Positions 16,578-25,106 of a stretch of DNA of 34,609 nucleotides are shown here, piece by piece. The notes beneath the pieces are model-generated. The model had not been told where the DNA came from. It made no database searches and was given only the letters and a program-made list of their open reading frames with translations. The position numbers were made by a program, and so were the translations under genes. Each line of letters opens with the position of its first letter. The stretch's first letter is position 1. The DNA lies in NCBI GenBank assembly GCA_017995875.1, contig JAGOIB010000009.1:1-34609 (forward strand), read 5' to 3'. Source of the DNA: Saprospiraceae bacterium. Lineage in GTDB: Bacteria; Bacteroidota; Bacteroidia; Chitinophagales; Saprospiraceae.

Positions 16578-17996
16578 TCACATTCCTTCCATCACAACTT
16601 CCAATTTGTCTATTTTATGGCTGGCCATGGATAGGGTGATTTTGAGACGGGCGTTTTCTTCTTTTGCCTTCATGACAACTTGTACATTTTCCCCACTTTT
16701 TGAAACAGACTCTATGGTGTCAGGTTGAATATCACCATGCAGCATACTAAAGAGATTGTGCAGTTTTTCTTTGCCATTTCGTTCAACCATCCCGACAGTG
16801 CAGTATTCGGGAATAAACGTATCCGCATTTTCGGCACTATAGGATTGGATCATATCTATGAAAGCCCGGACAGTATATTGATTTTCATCTGCTGGAAACA
16901 GGTCAACTGGAATAGGCTCCCAGGTATTTATTTCCGGCAATTCGCCTGTTTGCAATATCCGTATGATTTCATCATTGAGCCGGAACAGTCGCACATTGGC
17001 ATCATTGGTAGCAGAAAACAAAAACATGTCAGCTTTTGGAAACCACCTGAAATCTGCCTTAAAAATCCTGTTGCCTCCATTATGCTGCACGCATTCGCCC
17101 TGGGTATCGAGTGCATATCCATAGCCATAGAAAGAGCCACCACCTTCATCTACATAAGGTGTGGTTTGCATTTTCAATAGAGCAGGTGTGAGAACCTTGT
17201 TATGGCGCAGAGCAAGATACCATTGATACATATCCATGGCAGACATCAATAATCCGCCATTAGCTTTTAGGTTCCAGTATGGTTCATTTCCATTCCATTT
17301 TTTATCTTGGGATGTACCCCAATCGGATCCATCCTGCATATAGCCATGCACCAGATGACTATAATCTGCTCTGGAATTGGAATATCCTGCTGTGGACATT
17401 CCTGCAGGGGTAAATATTTTTTCTTCAAGGAAGGCACTATACGATTGCCCACTTACTTTTTCAACAATCATGCCTAGCAAGGTGTAGCCCACATTTGAAT
17501 ATTCATATCCTTCGCCAGGTTGGAAAAGGAGTGTTTGTTCCCAAACTCTTTTCTGAAAGTCAAGGGTTGAGATAGCTTCATAGTCATCACCTATAGCACC
17601 GGGCAAACCGGATGAATGTGTCAGTAATTGATGCAGCGTGATGTCCTTTTTGTCCGGGGAGACGTTATCAAAATAGAGGCTTATGGGGTCGTGAACAGAC
17701 AACTTTCCCTGATCCATCAATAGCAGGATAGCAGTAGCTGTAAATGGTTTGGTGATGCTGCCGATCGTCATCAGCGAATGGTCGCTAAATGGAATGAGTC
17801 GTGTGCGATCTGCATAGCCGAAGCCTTGATTGATTTTAATAGCCCCGCCCGTAACCACCATCATAATTGCGGAAAGATCCTTTTGCTGGGATAGGTATTG
17901 TCTGACAAGTTCCCATCGCGCTTCAGGAATGGAATCCAGGCTTGATACAGGAAGGATTATGATCAGACTTAAGAGCAGGGATAGAATGTATTTCAT
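16578..17996 (-). CDS. Class C beta-lactamase-fold serine hydrolase
   Basis: A 472-residue exported hydrolase of the beta-lactamase/penicillin-binding/esterase (PF00144) family. Signal peptide about residues 1-20. Catalytic motifs: Ser80-x-x-Lys83 (GSITKPF), Tyr166-Ser-Asn168 (YEYSNVGY) and a third-motif equivalent HNGGN near residue 300 in place of KTG. LHQLLTHSSGLPG is a family-typical segment. A C-terminal domain of about 110 residues follows the catalytic domain, as in many Bacteroidota homologues. The HNGG third motif suggests a peptidase or esterase rather than a true beta-lactamase, by family knowledge. The frame opens seven codons earlier at 18017, but a good -7 box at 18015-18022 overlaps that ATG, so 17996 is preferred. 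Confidence 0.88.
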   Translation of the reverse strand: MKYILSLLLSLIIILPVSSLDSIPEARWELVRQYLSQQKDLSAIMMVVTGGAIKINQGFGYADRTRLIPFSDHSLMTIGSITKPFTATAILLLMDQGKLSVHDPISLYFDNVSPDKKDITLHQLLTHSSGLPGAIGDDYEAISTLDFQKRVWEQTLLFQPGEGYEYSNVGYTLLGMIVEKVSGQSYSAFLEEKIFTPAGMSTAGYSNSRADYSHLVHGYMQDGSDWGTSQDKKWNGNEPYWNLKANGGLLMSAMDMYQWYLALRHNKVLTPALLKMQTTPYVDEGGGSFYGYGYALDTQGECVQHNGGNRIFKADFRWFPKADMFLFSATNDANVRLFRLNDEIIRILQTGELPEINTWEPIPVDLFPADENQYTVRAFIDMIQSYSAENADTFIPEYCTVGMVERNGKEKLHNLFSMLHGDIQPDTIESVSKSGENVQVVMKAKEENARLKITLSMASHKIDKLEVVMEGM

Positions 17997-17998
17997 TT

Positions 17999-18022
17999 TA
18001 CGAATTGTTTCGTACAAAATTA
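17999..18022 (-). promoter_or_regulatory. -7 box and adjacent inverted repeat upstream of the hydrolase gene
   Basis: On the minus strand, TAATTTTG (18015-18022) matches TAnnTTTG; a TTT rather than TTG lies about 19 bp upstream. Between this box and ATG 17996 is a perfect inverted repeat, TACGAA and TTCGTA around a 4-nt spacer (17999-18014), a possible operator at the transcription start. Confidence 0.4.
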
Positions 18023-18164
18023 CTGGATCAGTGGTTTGTAGAAACCTAATAATGGTTAATTAATGTAAATCCATAAGAGCACTTTGGGGAAAGTTGCTTT
18101 TGTCAACCTTGAGTTTGCTGTAATAGAAGTCTATAATTTTAGTCTTTCTCAGTAAGGGGTTATA

Positions 18165-18186
18165 TATATTTGTGCCCTTTAAGGGC
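18165..18186 (+). promoter_or_regulatory. -7 box and short palindrome in the KUP leader
   Basis: TATATTTG (18165-18172) fits TAnnTTTG, but no clear TTG -33 box was found. Two bases on, GCCCTT and AAGGGC form a palindrome around one T (18174-18186). If the box is used, the KUP leader is about 90-95 nt. No known riboswitch pattern was recognised in it. Confidence 0.35.
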
Positions 18187-18270
18187 GGGGGATATCTGCA
18201 TACTTCTTGTCAAATCGTTGAGTATGAGATGGTTTGTACCAACCTTGACCTAATCTTAGCAGGCTTATAC

Positions 18271-20172
18271 ATGAATTCATCTCATACCAAAGTCACGGGT
18301 GCCGCATTACTGGTTACGCTGGGTATCGTGTTTGGCGATATCGGGACTTCTCCACTGTATGTTATTTCCGCCATCGTAGGCAAGAATTCAATCTCAAGTG
18401 AATTGGTGCTTGGAGGCCTTTCCTGTGTTTTTTGGACATTGACCATTCAGGCCACTTTTAAATATGTCTTACTAACCTTAAGAGCTGATAACCATGGTGA
18501 AGGGGGTATTCTTTCCTTGTATTCACTCATCAAACGGACAGCTCCACAATGGACTATTTATGCCGCGATGCTTGGATGTTCTGCCTTACTAGCTGATGGA
18601 ATGATTACACCCGCCATTTCCCTAACTGCATCCGTGGAGGGTCTCAAGACACTCAATGACAATGTACCTGTTTTGCCAATTGTCATTGTGATTTTAGTGG
18701 GCTTGTTTACTTTCCAGCAATTTGGAACAGATAAGATTGGCAAGTCGTTTGGCCCGATCATGTTGATCTGGTTTTCAATGTTGTTTATACTCGGTATTAC
18801 CTCCATTTTTGATTACTGGGAAATTCTGAAAGCAATCAACCCTATTTATGGCTACAACCTACTCACGGGTCACCCGGGTGCATGGGTGATAGTCGGCGCA
18901 GTATTTCTGAGTGTAACCGGGGCCGAAGCCATGTATGCGGATCTTGGTCATGTCGGCAAAACCAATATCCGGATCACCTGGGTCTTTGTTAAAATTGCTC
19001 TATTGGTCAATTACTTCGGACAAGGTGCCTGGTTGCTCCATAATTTAGATGGGCAGATTTTAAACGGAATGAATCCATTTTTTGAATTAATGCCAAGATG
19101 GTTTGTAGGCACAGGTGTTGTCATAGCATCATTAGCCTCTGTGGTTGCCAGCCAGGCATTGATCAGTGGCTCATTTTCGCTGATTAGTGAAGCTGTTAAA
19201 CTAGAGACCTGGTTTAGGGTCCAAATACTCTATCCTAGTAAACACCGCCAACAGATTTTTATTCCGATGATCAATCACATATTGTTTATCGGTGCGGTCT
19301 TTATCGTTTTGTACTTCCAGAGCAGTATGGCTATGGAAGCAGTTTATGGCATGGCGGTCAATGTTACGATGCTATCGACGACATTTCTGTTGATCTTTTT
19401 CCTTCGTAAAAAATTGCATTGGGACTGGATTAGAATTGGTGCACTTACGGCACTGTTACTTGCAGTAGAATTAAGTTTTCTGGCGGCCAATGTGCACAAG
19501 CTGGAGCATGGCGCGGGTTTTACCATGGGCTTAATGTTTATTTTTATGTTTATCATGGTGGTACATTATCTCGCCAAACATATCCTGTTGCGGAAGAAAA
19601 AATTTGTCGATGTACATCAGTATGAAGATATCATTTGTGATGTCAGCAATGATCTTGCCATTCCAAAATACGCGACCAACATTGTATACTTGACCAGTGC
19701 ATACTCCATCCATCGCATGGAGAAGCAAATTCTCAAGTCTATATATCAAAAGCAACCCAAACGTGCAGATGCCTATTGGCTATTGCATTTTAATGAAACG
19801 GAAGTCCCGTTCCAGCAGGAATTCAATTTTACTGAAATTGTTAAAGGCAAAATTTTCCGATTGGATTTCAACCTCGGGTATAAGGTTAAACCAAACGTCC
19901 GCGAGATGTTTAACAACGCTCTCGAAGACCTAAACAAGAAGGGCATTGTCGATCTTAACAACCGTTATGATAGCCTTAAAAAGCACCATATCTCTGCTGA
20001 CTTCCTTTTCATTATCATGCGTAATACCTTCAACCTCGATTCGGATAGCCCTATCAGTGAAGTATTTCTTCTTAATGCATACAGCTTACTGCAAAAGATT
20101 GAGGAGCCACCTGAGCAATACCTCGGTATCGATAGGAACTCACTGCTGGTTGAATATATTGCCTTAAGGTAA
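18271..20172 (+). CDS. kup: KUP family potassium uptake transporter
   Basis: A 633-residue inner-membrane K+ transporter of the KUP/HAK/KT (TC 2.A.72) family, thought to act by proton symport. GIVFGDIGTSPLYV, the defining N-terminal motif, lies at about residues 18-31. Further family segments are DNHGEGGILSLYSLI, LADGMITPAISLTASVEGL, LSVTGAEAMYADLGHVGK and SQALISGSFSLI. About twelve hydrophobic helices are followed by a cytoplasmic C-terminal region from about residue 450. ATG 18271 is chosen because family proteins begin just before that motif; the open frame to 18172 adds 33 unrelated residues and would start inside the candidate -7 box. It is monocistronic; the ankyrin gene converges on it 27 bp downstream. 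Confidence 0.95.
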   Translation: MNSSHTKVTGAALLVTLGIVFGDIGTSPLYVISAIVGKNSISSELVLGGLSCVFWTLTIQATFKYVLLTLRADNHGEGGILSLYSLIKRTAPQWTIYAAMLGCSALLADGMITPAISLTASVEGLKTLNDNVPVLPIVIVILVGLFTFQQFGTDKIGKSFGPIMLIWFSMLFILGITSIFDYWEILKAINPIYGYNLLTGHPGAWVIVGAVFLSVTGAEAMYADLGHVGKTNIRITWVFVKIALLVNYFGQGAWLLHNLDGQILNGMNPFFELMPRWFVGTGVVIASLASVVASQALISGSFSLISEAVKLETWFRVQILYPSKHRQQIFIPMINHILFIGAVFIVLYFQSSMAMEAVYGMAVNVTMLSTTFLLIFFLRKKLHWDWIRIGALTALLLAVELSFLAANVHKLEHGAGFTMGLMFIFMFIMVVHYLAKHILLRKKKFVDVHQYEDIICDVSNDLAIPKYATNIVYLTSAYSIHRMEKQILKSIYQKQPKRADAYWLLHFNETEVPFQQEFNFTEIVKGKIFRLDFNLGYKVKPNVREMFNNALEDLNKKGIVDLNNRYDSLKKHHISADFLFIIMRNTFNLDSDSPISEVFLLNAYSLLQKIEEPPEQYLGIDRNSLLVEYIALR

Positions 20173-20199
20173 TCAGGCGATGCAAGCCTGCGATCATGG

Positions 20200-20697
20200 C
20201 TAGTATAAAGGAATTTTTACCTCAACGGCACCAAGCGATTCGAGATATGATTTGACCTCAAGAGCATTATCACCTCCTCTGATGGCATGATGCCATAGGG
20301 TGAATCCATGAGGTCCTTTCGCATGCAGCGATGCAGGAAATGTTTTGAGCATAGATTTCACAATATCTAATTGTCCGAAAAGACATGCGGTAAAAATATT
20401 GGTCTGTGCCCCTTTGTCGACCAGGTAAGTCACCAATTCCATATAGCCAACATGCGATGCGGCGCCAAGGGCAGTTTCGAAATCTCCGTGACCCCAGTCA
20501 TGGGCAGCATTTAAAAGGGTTGGATTTTCAGAAAGTAATATTTCAACTCTGGATTTATCTCTATGCGCGACGCCTACAAATTCGGCTACAAGAGCTTTGT
20601 CCAATGGAGGTTCAGTGTCCACTGACAAGCGTCCTACCATGGCTGGTGTTATCCAGGCTCCAAGCCCTATACTTTTGACAAATTGATTTCTCTTCAT
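20200..20697 (-). CDS. Small exported ankyrin-repeat protein
   Basis: A 165-residue protein with ankyrin-type helices from about residue 35 onward; the clearest units are ETALGAASHVGYMELVTYLVDKGA, FTACLFGQLDIVKSML and FTLWHHAIRGGDNALEVKSYLESLGA. The N-terminus KRNQFVKSIGLGAW resembles the Bacteroidota twin-arginine signal (RRxFVK-SIGLGA) with Asn in place of the second Arg, so it may be a degenerate Tat or a Sec signal. Ankyrin repeats bind proteins; the partner is unknown. It converges on kup and lies 169 bp from the MORN-repeat gene upstream on the same strand. Confidence 0.8.
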   Translation of the reverse strand: MKRNQFVKSIGLGAWITPAMVGRLSVDTEPPLDKALVAEFVGVAHRDKSRVEILLSENPTLLNAAHDWGHGDFETALGAASHVGYMELVTYLVDKGAQTNIFTACLFGQLDIVKSMLKTFPASLHAKGPHGFTLWHHAIRGGDNALEVKSYLESLGAVEVKIPLY

Positions 20698-20812
20698 AGC
20701 CAGGACGTATTTATTTCATCCAAGCTAACTGACAGTTGTTGTTTTGTAAGAAAAAGAAGAAGTAAAGATGATGTGAATCGACTAAAGCGATCAAATCATC
20801 CTGTTTCTCAGG

Positions 20813-20829
20813 TTTGGCGCTCAGCCAAA
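20813..20829. other. Short hairpin after the MORN-repeat gene
   Basis: TTTGGC and GCCAAA flank the 5-nt loop GCTCA, 37 bp beyond the stop of the minus-strand MORN-repeat gene. There is no T-tract after it on the minus strand, so it is at best a weak terminator. Confidence 0.25.
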
Positions 20830-20866
20830 AGCCACGTATAAAAGATGCAAAAGGAAAGGTGAGTTG

Positions 20867-21373
20867 TTATTTTTTCTCTGTTAAAGTGTCAGAACGAAGT
20901 ACTACTCCTTTAACTTCCACCAGGGTATCATTGGCATAGCGTGCCTCATAGATGATGGAATCATTTTCATTCCATTTCCGGATATAACCATCCAATCGCC
21001 CCTTTGTAAACGTTTTTAGAAATTGAGGTTTTCCATTTTCATAGAAGGCGGTATCACCTCCATTTATTTTTCCATCTACGTAATACTGGACTTCCTGAAT
21101 TTTCCCGCTTGGATAATAATAGACGGTTTTGCCTATCTGAAGATCATTTTCAAAAAGCAGCTCGGCTTTTATTTTTCCGTCAATATAATACTCAGTCATC
21201 TTGCCTTCCTTTTTACCATTGATCTCCACATGCCTCCGGGAGATTTCTCCTGTGACAAACGTCTGTACGATTTCTTCAGGTTTGGGGCCACAGGAGGGCA
21301 CCGCTAGAATTATAAAGAGGAGGAGTAAGAAAAGCGAAGTATATCGGTTGCTTGATTCCATTTGGTACGTCAT
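20867..21373 (-). CDS. MORN_2-repeat lipoprotein (YwqK-like)
   Basis: A 168-residue SpII lipoprotein (hydrophobic stretch ending VPSC, Cys28 from the first ATG) followed by MORN_2-type repeats: INGKKEGKMTEYYIDGKIKA, LQIGKTVYYYPSGKIQEVQY, INGGDTAFYENGKPQFLKTF and LDGYIRKWNEND. Databases often label this repeat family YwqK antitoxin, but no toxin is adjacent and the lipoprotein signal argues against that role here. In the periplasm it is more likely a structural or peptidoglycan/lipid-surface protein; that is inference. A start five codons in (21361) is equally possible. Confidence 0.82.
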   Translation of the reverse strand: MTYQMESSNRYTSLFLLLLFIILAVPSCGPKPEEIVQTFVTGEISRRHVEINGKKEGKMTEYYIDGKIKAELLFENDLQIGKTVYYYPSGKIQEVQYYVDGKINGGDTAFYENGKPQFLKTFTKGRLDGYIRKWNENDSIIYEARYANDTLVEVKGVVLRSDTLTEKK

Positions 21374-21425
21374 GTTTTAATTGTGAGATGAATTATAGAA
21401 TTACTGAGACAGGAACGCCAGTGTA

Positions 21426-21463
21426 AAAATAAAAAGAGACTACAGGGTTACCGTAGTCTCTTT
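21426..21463 (-). terminator. Intrinsic terminator of haloperoxidase-like copy 2
   Basis: AAAGAGACTAC (21433-21443) and GTAGTCTCTTT (21453-21463) are perfectly complementary. Read on the minus strand, the hairpin runs into T-rich sequence (TTTTTATTTTT). It begins 28 bp past the stop of the gene at 21491. Confidence 0.9.
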
Positions 21464-21490
21464 CCTATTAAATAGTTAAACCAATCAAAT

Positions 21491-22909
21491 TTATTTTTTC
21501 CAGGGAAGTGCTTCAACTTTACGAGCGATGTCGGTGCCGAAACGAACACCCTCAACGCAATCCATCAACCAGTGGGTTCCAAGAAGTACACGTGACCATG
21601 CATTCTCATCCGCCATTTCTTTCAGGCTTGAGAAAGAACGTGGTGTACCAACAAAATCTGTACGGCCAAGGTGACAATTGTCTGTCATTGCATAGTTATA
21701 ACCGAAAACACTAGCCAACGCTTCTGCACCGGCACCACCCATCGTAGAGTGACCTGATGGGAAAGCAGGGAATGGAGGTACAAATCCGATATCACCTGTC
21801 AGTGGGTTGTTAAGGTTTGACTTATAGGTAGGATCAATAACTTTCTGAATATACGATATCGGCCGCTCTACATTATAATAGTATTTAGAAGCCCATGCGC
21901 CAACAGCAGCATCCGAAAGAGACATACCTGTTTTTGCATATGCTTCGAGGGCAATTTCAAGATTGGCATCTTCATTTTCAATAATCTGGTTAGCAATAGC
22001 AATCCAGCGTGGACCAGGGCTAAAGGTAAGGTTCACTAAGTCATCACTCCAGAATTCACCAATCCACTTTACAACATAATCAGTTTGAGCATTCTTGGTG
22101 TAAGCCTGTAATGCCTCGGCATAGTATTCAGAGTGTGGGTCTTCACTATACTCCATGTAGTAGTGAGATGGTGGGTAGCAGATTTTTTCTGAATCCTTCA
22201 GCACGAATGTACGTGCCTTACCATAGTAAGGCCCCATTGGGCTTGTTGGGCCTGGAACAGTTGGCTGCCAGTCACCCGGGCCATCAAAATGAGCTGCCCA
22301 GTCATAAGTTTCATTGGTGCTAAAGTTACCAAATGGGTTTTTGTAAGCATCATGACCATATGGGTCATTTGTCTTTGACCATTCCCAAACAGCCAGTCCT
22401 ACAGCCTCGCCATACGTTTTCGAACGATTGTAAAGTTCTGTGCCGGCTTCTGCAAGGTATTTGGTGTTTAACTCATTAACCAATACATCCCATGAATTTT
22501 TAACACTTGCAGGAGGAGCTTGTGTGAAAAACTGAGGCATCATGACAGAGTAAACGCCATGGATGACAGTTGGCCAATGGTATTCTTTTCCGGCTTCAAC
22601 ATTAGGAATGTTAAGGCCAATGAAATGGGATTCCAGTGAATTGTAACTAGGCATTCCTGTTACACAGGCTTCGTAGGAAGCCAGTCCCAAAAGACCTAAT
22701 GCTCTTGGAGCAGGCCCGGGTCTGTAGCCGACAGCATAACGCTCTATTTCAAGAAATAATTTGTTCCATTTCAGGGATGCTTCTGCAGAATAGCTTGCTA
22801 CCAATTTGCTGTCAGAAACCTGATCATCTTCCTCAGTACAGGAAACTATGAAAAGGGAGAAAACAAAAAGGAAAGCCGCAGCATAAATAGTAAGTGTGCG
22901 ATACTTCAT
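21491..22909 (-). CDS. Vanadium-haloperoxidase-like PAP2 lipoprotein (copy 2)
   Basis: A 472-residue SpII lipoprotein (lipobox IVSC, Cys24) of the PAP2/vanadium haloperoxidase superfamily. Complete oxyanion-site set: Lys342 and Arg349 (KYYYNVERP), Ser385-Gly-His387 (FPAFPSGHS), Arg440 and His446 (SRVLLGTHWLMD). The N-terminal helical region (SLKWNKLFLEIERYAVGYRPG, ASYEACVTGMPSYNS) aligns by eye with the copy at 26.5 kb, and both have 53 residues between the SGH His and the Arg, so these two are paralogues. Activity is undecided between halide oxidation and phosphatase. It is divergent from the response-regulator gene at 23069 across a 159-bp gap holding a candidate -7 box. Confidence 0.9.
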   Translation of the reverse strand: MKYRTLTIYAAAFLFVFSLFIVSCTEEDDQVSDSKLVASYSAEASLKWNKLFLEIERYAVGYRPGPAPRALGLLGLASYEACVTGMPSYNSLESHFIGLNIPNVEAGKEYHWPTVIHGVYSVMMPQFFTQAPPASVKNSWDVLVNELNTKYLAEAGTELYNRSKTYGEAVGLAVWEWSKTNDPYGHDAYKNPFGNFSTNETYDWAAHFDGPGDWQPTVPGPTSPMGPYYGKARTFVLKDSEKICYPPSHYYMEYSEDPHSEYYAEALQAYTKNAQTDYVVKWIGEFWSDDLVNLTFSPGPRWIAIANQIIENEDANLEIALEAYAKTGMSLSDAAVGAWASKYYYNVERPISYIQKVIDPTYKSNLNNPLTGDIGFVPPFPAFPSGHSTMGGAGAEALASVFGYNYAMTDNCHLGRTDFVGTPRSFSSLKEMADENAWSRVLLGTHWLMDCVEGVRFGTDIARKVEALPWKK

Positions 22910-22954
22910 AGGTTAATGGTTAAGGGTGAAACAAAAAAATGTGGATTAGGGAAG

Positions 22955-22962
22955 CAAAGTTA
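22955..22962 (-). promoter_or_regulatory. Candidate -7 box for haloperoxidase-like copy 2
   Basis: On the minus strand, TAACTTTG matches TAnnTTTG, 46 bp before the ATG at 22909. The -33 position shows no clear TTG. It lies in the divergent gap next to the response-regulator gene, where an autoregulating OmpR-type protein would be expected to bind; no direct repeat stands out. Confidence 0.4.
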
Positions 22963-23068
22963 ATATCATCTTTGTAAAAAGTTGCCTGAAGCGACCTTAA
23001 AATTTGCTTAGAAATAGGGGTTTTTCATGTTAAAATGGGGATTTCTAGGTTAATTTGGGATATTTCCT

Positions 23069-23746
23069 ATGAAAGTACTCCTGATAGAAGATGAGAAGAA
23101 GGCCGTTCAATCCCTGAAAAAGGGGCTGAATGAACACCATATTGAGGTCGATTTTGCTATGGACGGCAACCTCGGTTGCGAAATGGCAATGGCCAATAAA
23201 TATGACGTCATCATCTCCGACATCATCGTGCCGGGCATCAATGGGTTTGAACTCACCCAATTCCTCAGGTCAAAAAGCATCAATACCCCGGTCATATTGT
23301 TAACGGCCCTCAATGCTACAGATGACAAAGTTTCAGGTTTGGAGGCAGGGGCTGATGACTACCTCACTAAACCCTACGAATTCAAGGAACTTTTAGCCCG
23401 TGTCAAAGCCCTCTCCAGAAGGGGAAAGGATAGTGTCTTGCCAAAATCCATCTTGTCCTTTGCAGGAATTGAAATGAACCTTTTAGCCAAAGAATTTTTT
23501 AGGGACGGGATCAAAATTGAATTAACTCCAAAGGAATTCTCCCTGATGGAATATTTTATTCTCAACAAAGGAAGGGCCATTTCCAAAATCGAGATTGCCG
23601 AAAAGGTTTGGGATATTTATTTTGAAACCAGTTCCAATGTGGTCGAAGTGTATGTCAATTATCTCCGGAATAAAATGGACAAACCTTTTCAAAAGAAATT
23701 AATCCATACCGTTTTCGGACAGGGCTATATTCTAAAAGAAGAGTAG
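23069..23746 (+). CDS. OmpR/CusR-type response regulator
   Basis: A 225-residue OmpR-family regulator. The receiver domain has acidic EDE at 7-9, phosphoacceptor Asp51 (IISDIIVPGINGFEL), Thr79 (ILLTALNATDDKVSGL) and Lys101 (GADDYLTKPYEFKELLARV). A winged helix occupies about residues 130-225, with ELTPKEFSLMEYF, the recognition-helix region SSNVVEVYVNYLRNKMD and the terminal wing HTVFGQGYIL. It is most like the CusR/CopR subgroup common in Bacteroidota. Its likely cognate kinase, at 25107, is separated by a secreted-protein gene. A short AT-rich leader with no good ribosome binding site precedes the ATG. Confidence 0.94.
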   Translation: MKVLLIEDEKKAVQSLKKGLNEHHIEVDFAMDGNLGCEMAMANKYDVIISDIIVPGINGFELTQFLRSKSINTPVILLTALNATDDKVSGLEAGADDYLTKPYEFKELLARVKALSRRGKDSVLPKSILSFAGIEMNLLAKEFFRDGIKIELTPKEFSLMEYFILNKGRAISKIEIAEKVWDIYFETSSNVVEVYVNYLRNKMDKPFQKKLIHTVFGQGYILKEE

Positions 23747-23775
23747 TCTGGTAACAGGTCTTTGTCAACATCCCA

Positions 23776-23801
23776 GGCCTCCCTTTAGGAAAAGGCAGGC
23801 C
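23776..23801. other. Stem-loop between the response regulator and the secreted-repeat gene
   Basis: GGCCT-C-CCTTT and AAAGG-C-AGGCC pair around AGGA with one C:C mismatch. No U-tract follows on the plus strand, so this may be an mRNA stability or partial-termination structure that sets different levels for the regulator and the downstream genes. Confidence 0.35.
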
Positions 23802-23888
23802 CCTTGGAATATCGATTCCCCGCATTTCACTTTTTCTGCTTTTTTCTATTGATTTTGAGTAATTTAGATGGAATAAAATCCGGATATC

Positions 23889-24923
23889 ATGCGCCCACAT
23901 CCTGTATTTTTTTTGCTATTGATGGGACTTTCCATTCCAGGTTATTGCCAGATAGGTGCAAAGGTTCAGCAACAGTCTCCCCTATGTGGAAATTGGGAAA
24001 ACAGCCAATTGGGATATCAAATTATGCTCATTCTTCAACCCGATGGAAATGGCGAATTTGATGGGGAAGTCATATCCTTTACATCGACGGATAAAACATT
24101 GTCTTTGGCTGTAGCTGGAATGGTGACGACATACAACTATGTTTTATCAGGCAATTCACTTCAACTGTCAGAAGGCGATCTCGTGTCACCTGTGACATTT
24201 ACAAAATTGGGCAGTGCGCCTTCAGAGGATGTCACAAAATCAAATGTCATTAATCCATCATCTTCGACACCTGGTCTATCCACACCAGAATCATCATCCG
24301 GTAGTATCATAGGAAGTTGGACCGGTTCAGGAGAGACAATTGAGTTTAAATCAAATGGACAATGCCTTTATCTCGGGCAGACGTTTCCATATAGAATTTC
24401 CTCTGGCCAGTTGACGCTCTCAGCAGCAGATGGAGAGCATATATTTTCATATGGTATTTCCGGTGACAAGCTCATTCTGACAGCTGCACAAGGGAGTGTA
24501 ACATATACAAAATCAACTTCATCATCAGGTTCAAATGCACCTGTCTCTTCCAGTTTTGGTGGAGCAATAGACCAGACGTTAGTCAGTAAATGGTGTTATG
24601 TTGATGTCAATAATTATAACAGTGGGGCGAGCAGTTCCAGTACTTGCGTCACCCTCAATGCGGATGGTTCGTATGAATATTATGGAGAGTCATCCAGAAG
24701 CGTCAATACCCAGGACTATTCAGGAGGAACCAGTTCTCAGGAATCGGACAGAGGGACCTGGTATGTGCAAGGAGATAGAATTTTCTTTAATTCACAATCG
24801 AAAGGCCTCTTATCCTATCGTCTTGAAAAAAGAAACCATCCAAAAAATGTAAATGATCCGATGATCGTTTTAGATGGCAGTCCTTTTGTTACTGCTTACA
24901 ATATGCCACCCTGGAGGAACTGA
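23889..24923 (+). CDS. Secreted protein with three lipocalin-like repeat units
   Basis: A 344-residue exported protein of unrecognised family. A signal peptide spans about residues 1-19. Three related beta-rich units follow. The first, about 33-113, has LCGNWENSQLGYQ, DGNGEFDGEV and LVSPVTFTKLG. The second, about 141-212, has IIGSWTGSGETIEFKSNGQC, GQLTLSAADGEH and GSVTYTK. The third, about 228-344, has LVSKWCYVDVNNYNSG, LNADGSYEYYGES, DRGTWYVQGDRIFF and SYRLEKRN. Each shows the pattern G.W, a strand containing xDGxxxF/Y, and a closing strand, resembling lipocalin-like/DUF5640-type domains. Ser/Thr-rich linkers join units 1-2 and 2-3. It lies between a response regulator and its probable kinase in the same orientation, so it may be a stimulus-binding or regulated surface partner; function unknown. 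Confidence 0.72.
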   Translation: MRPHPVFFLLLMGLSIPGYCQIGAKVQQQSPLCGNWENSQLGYQIMLILQPDGNGEFDGEVISFTSTDKTLSLAVAGMVTTYNYVLSGNSLQLSEGDLVSPVTFTKLGSAPSEDVTKSNVINPSSSTPGLSTPESSSGSIIGSWTGSGETIEFKSNGQCLYLGQTFPYRISSGQLTLSAADGEHIFSYGISGDKLILTAAQGSVTYTKSTSSSGSNAPVSSSFGGAIDQTLVSKWCYVDVNNYNSGASSSSTCVTLNADGSYEYYGESSRSVNTQDYSGGTSSQESDRGTWYVQGDRIFFNSQSKGLLSYRLEKRNHPKNVNDPMIVLDGSPFVTAYNMPPWRN

Positions 24924-25106
24924 TCATGTTCCGACCGGAAAAGATTTACTATTTGGTTGACGATCTTTCGGGGGCGACATATCTCCATTAGAAATACATC
25001 CACCTTAAGGACCCTGAGGTTTACTACTTTTGAACCATGGTACTGACCTTTGTGTCATGCAGAGAGTATTTAGGATGGAAAACAAAGAATGCGTTTAAAC
25101 TAAGAC

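Noticed and set aside
20174..20190. CAGGC/GCCTG inverted repeat between kup and the ankyrin gene as a terminator
   Set aside because: The 5-bp stem is short, the loop is 7 nt and no T-tract follows on either strand.
20867..21373. Toxin-antitoxin module suggested by the YwqK label of MORN_2 proteins
   Set aside because: No toxin-like gene is adjacent, and the protein has a lipoprotein signal, so an antitoxin role is unsupported.
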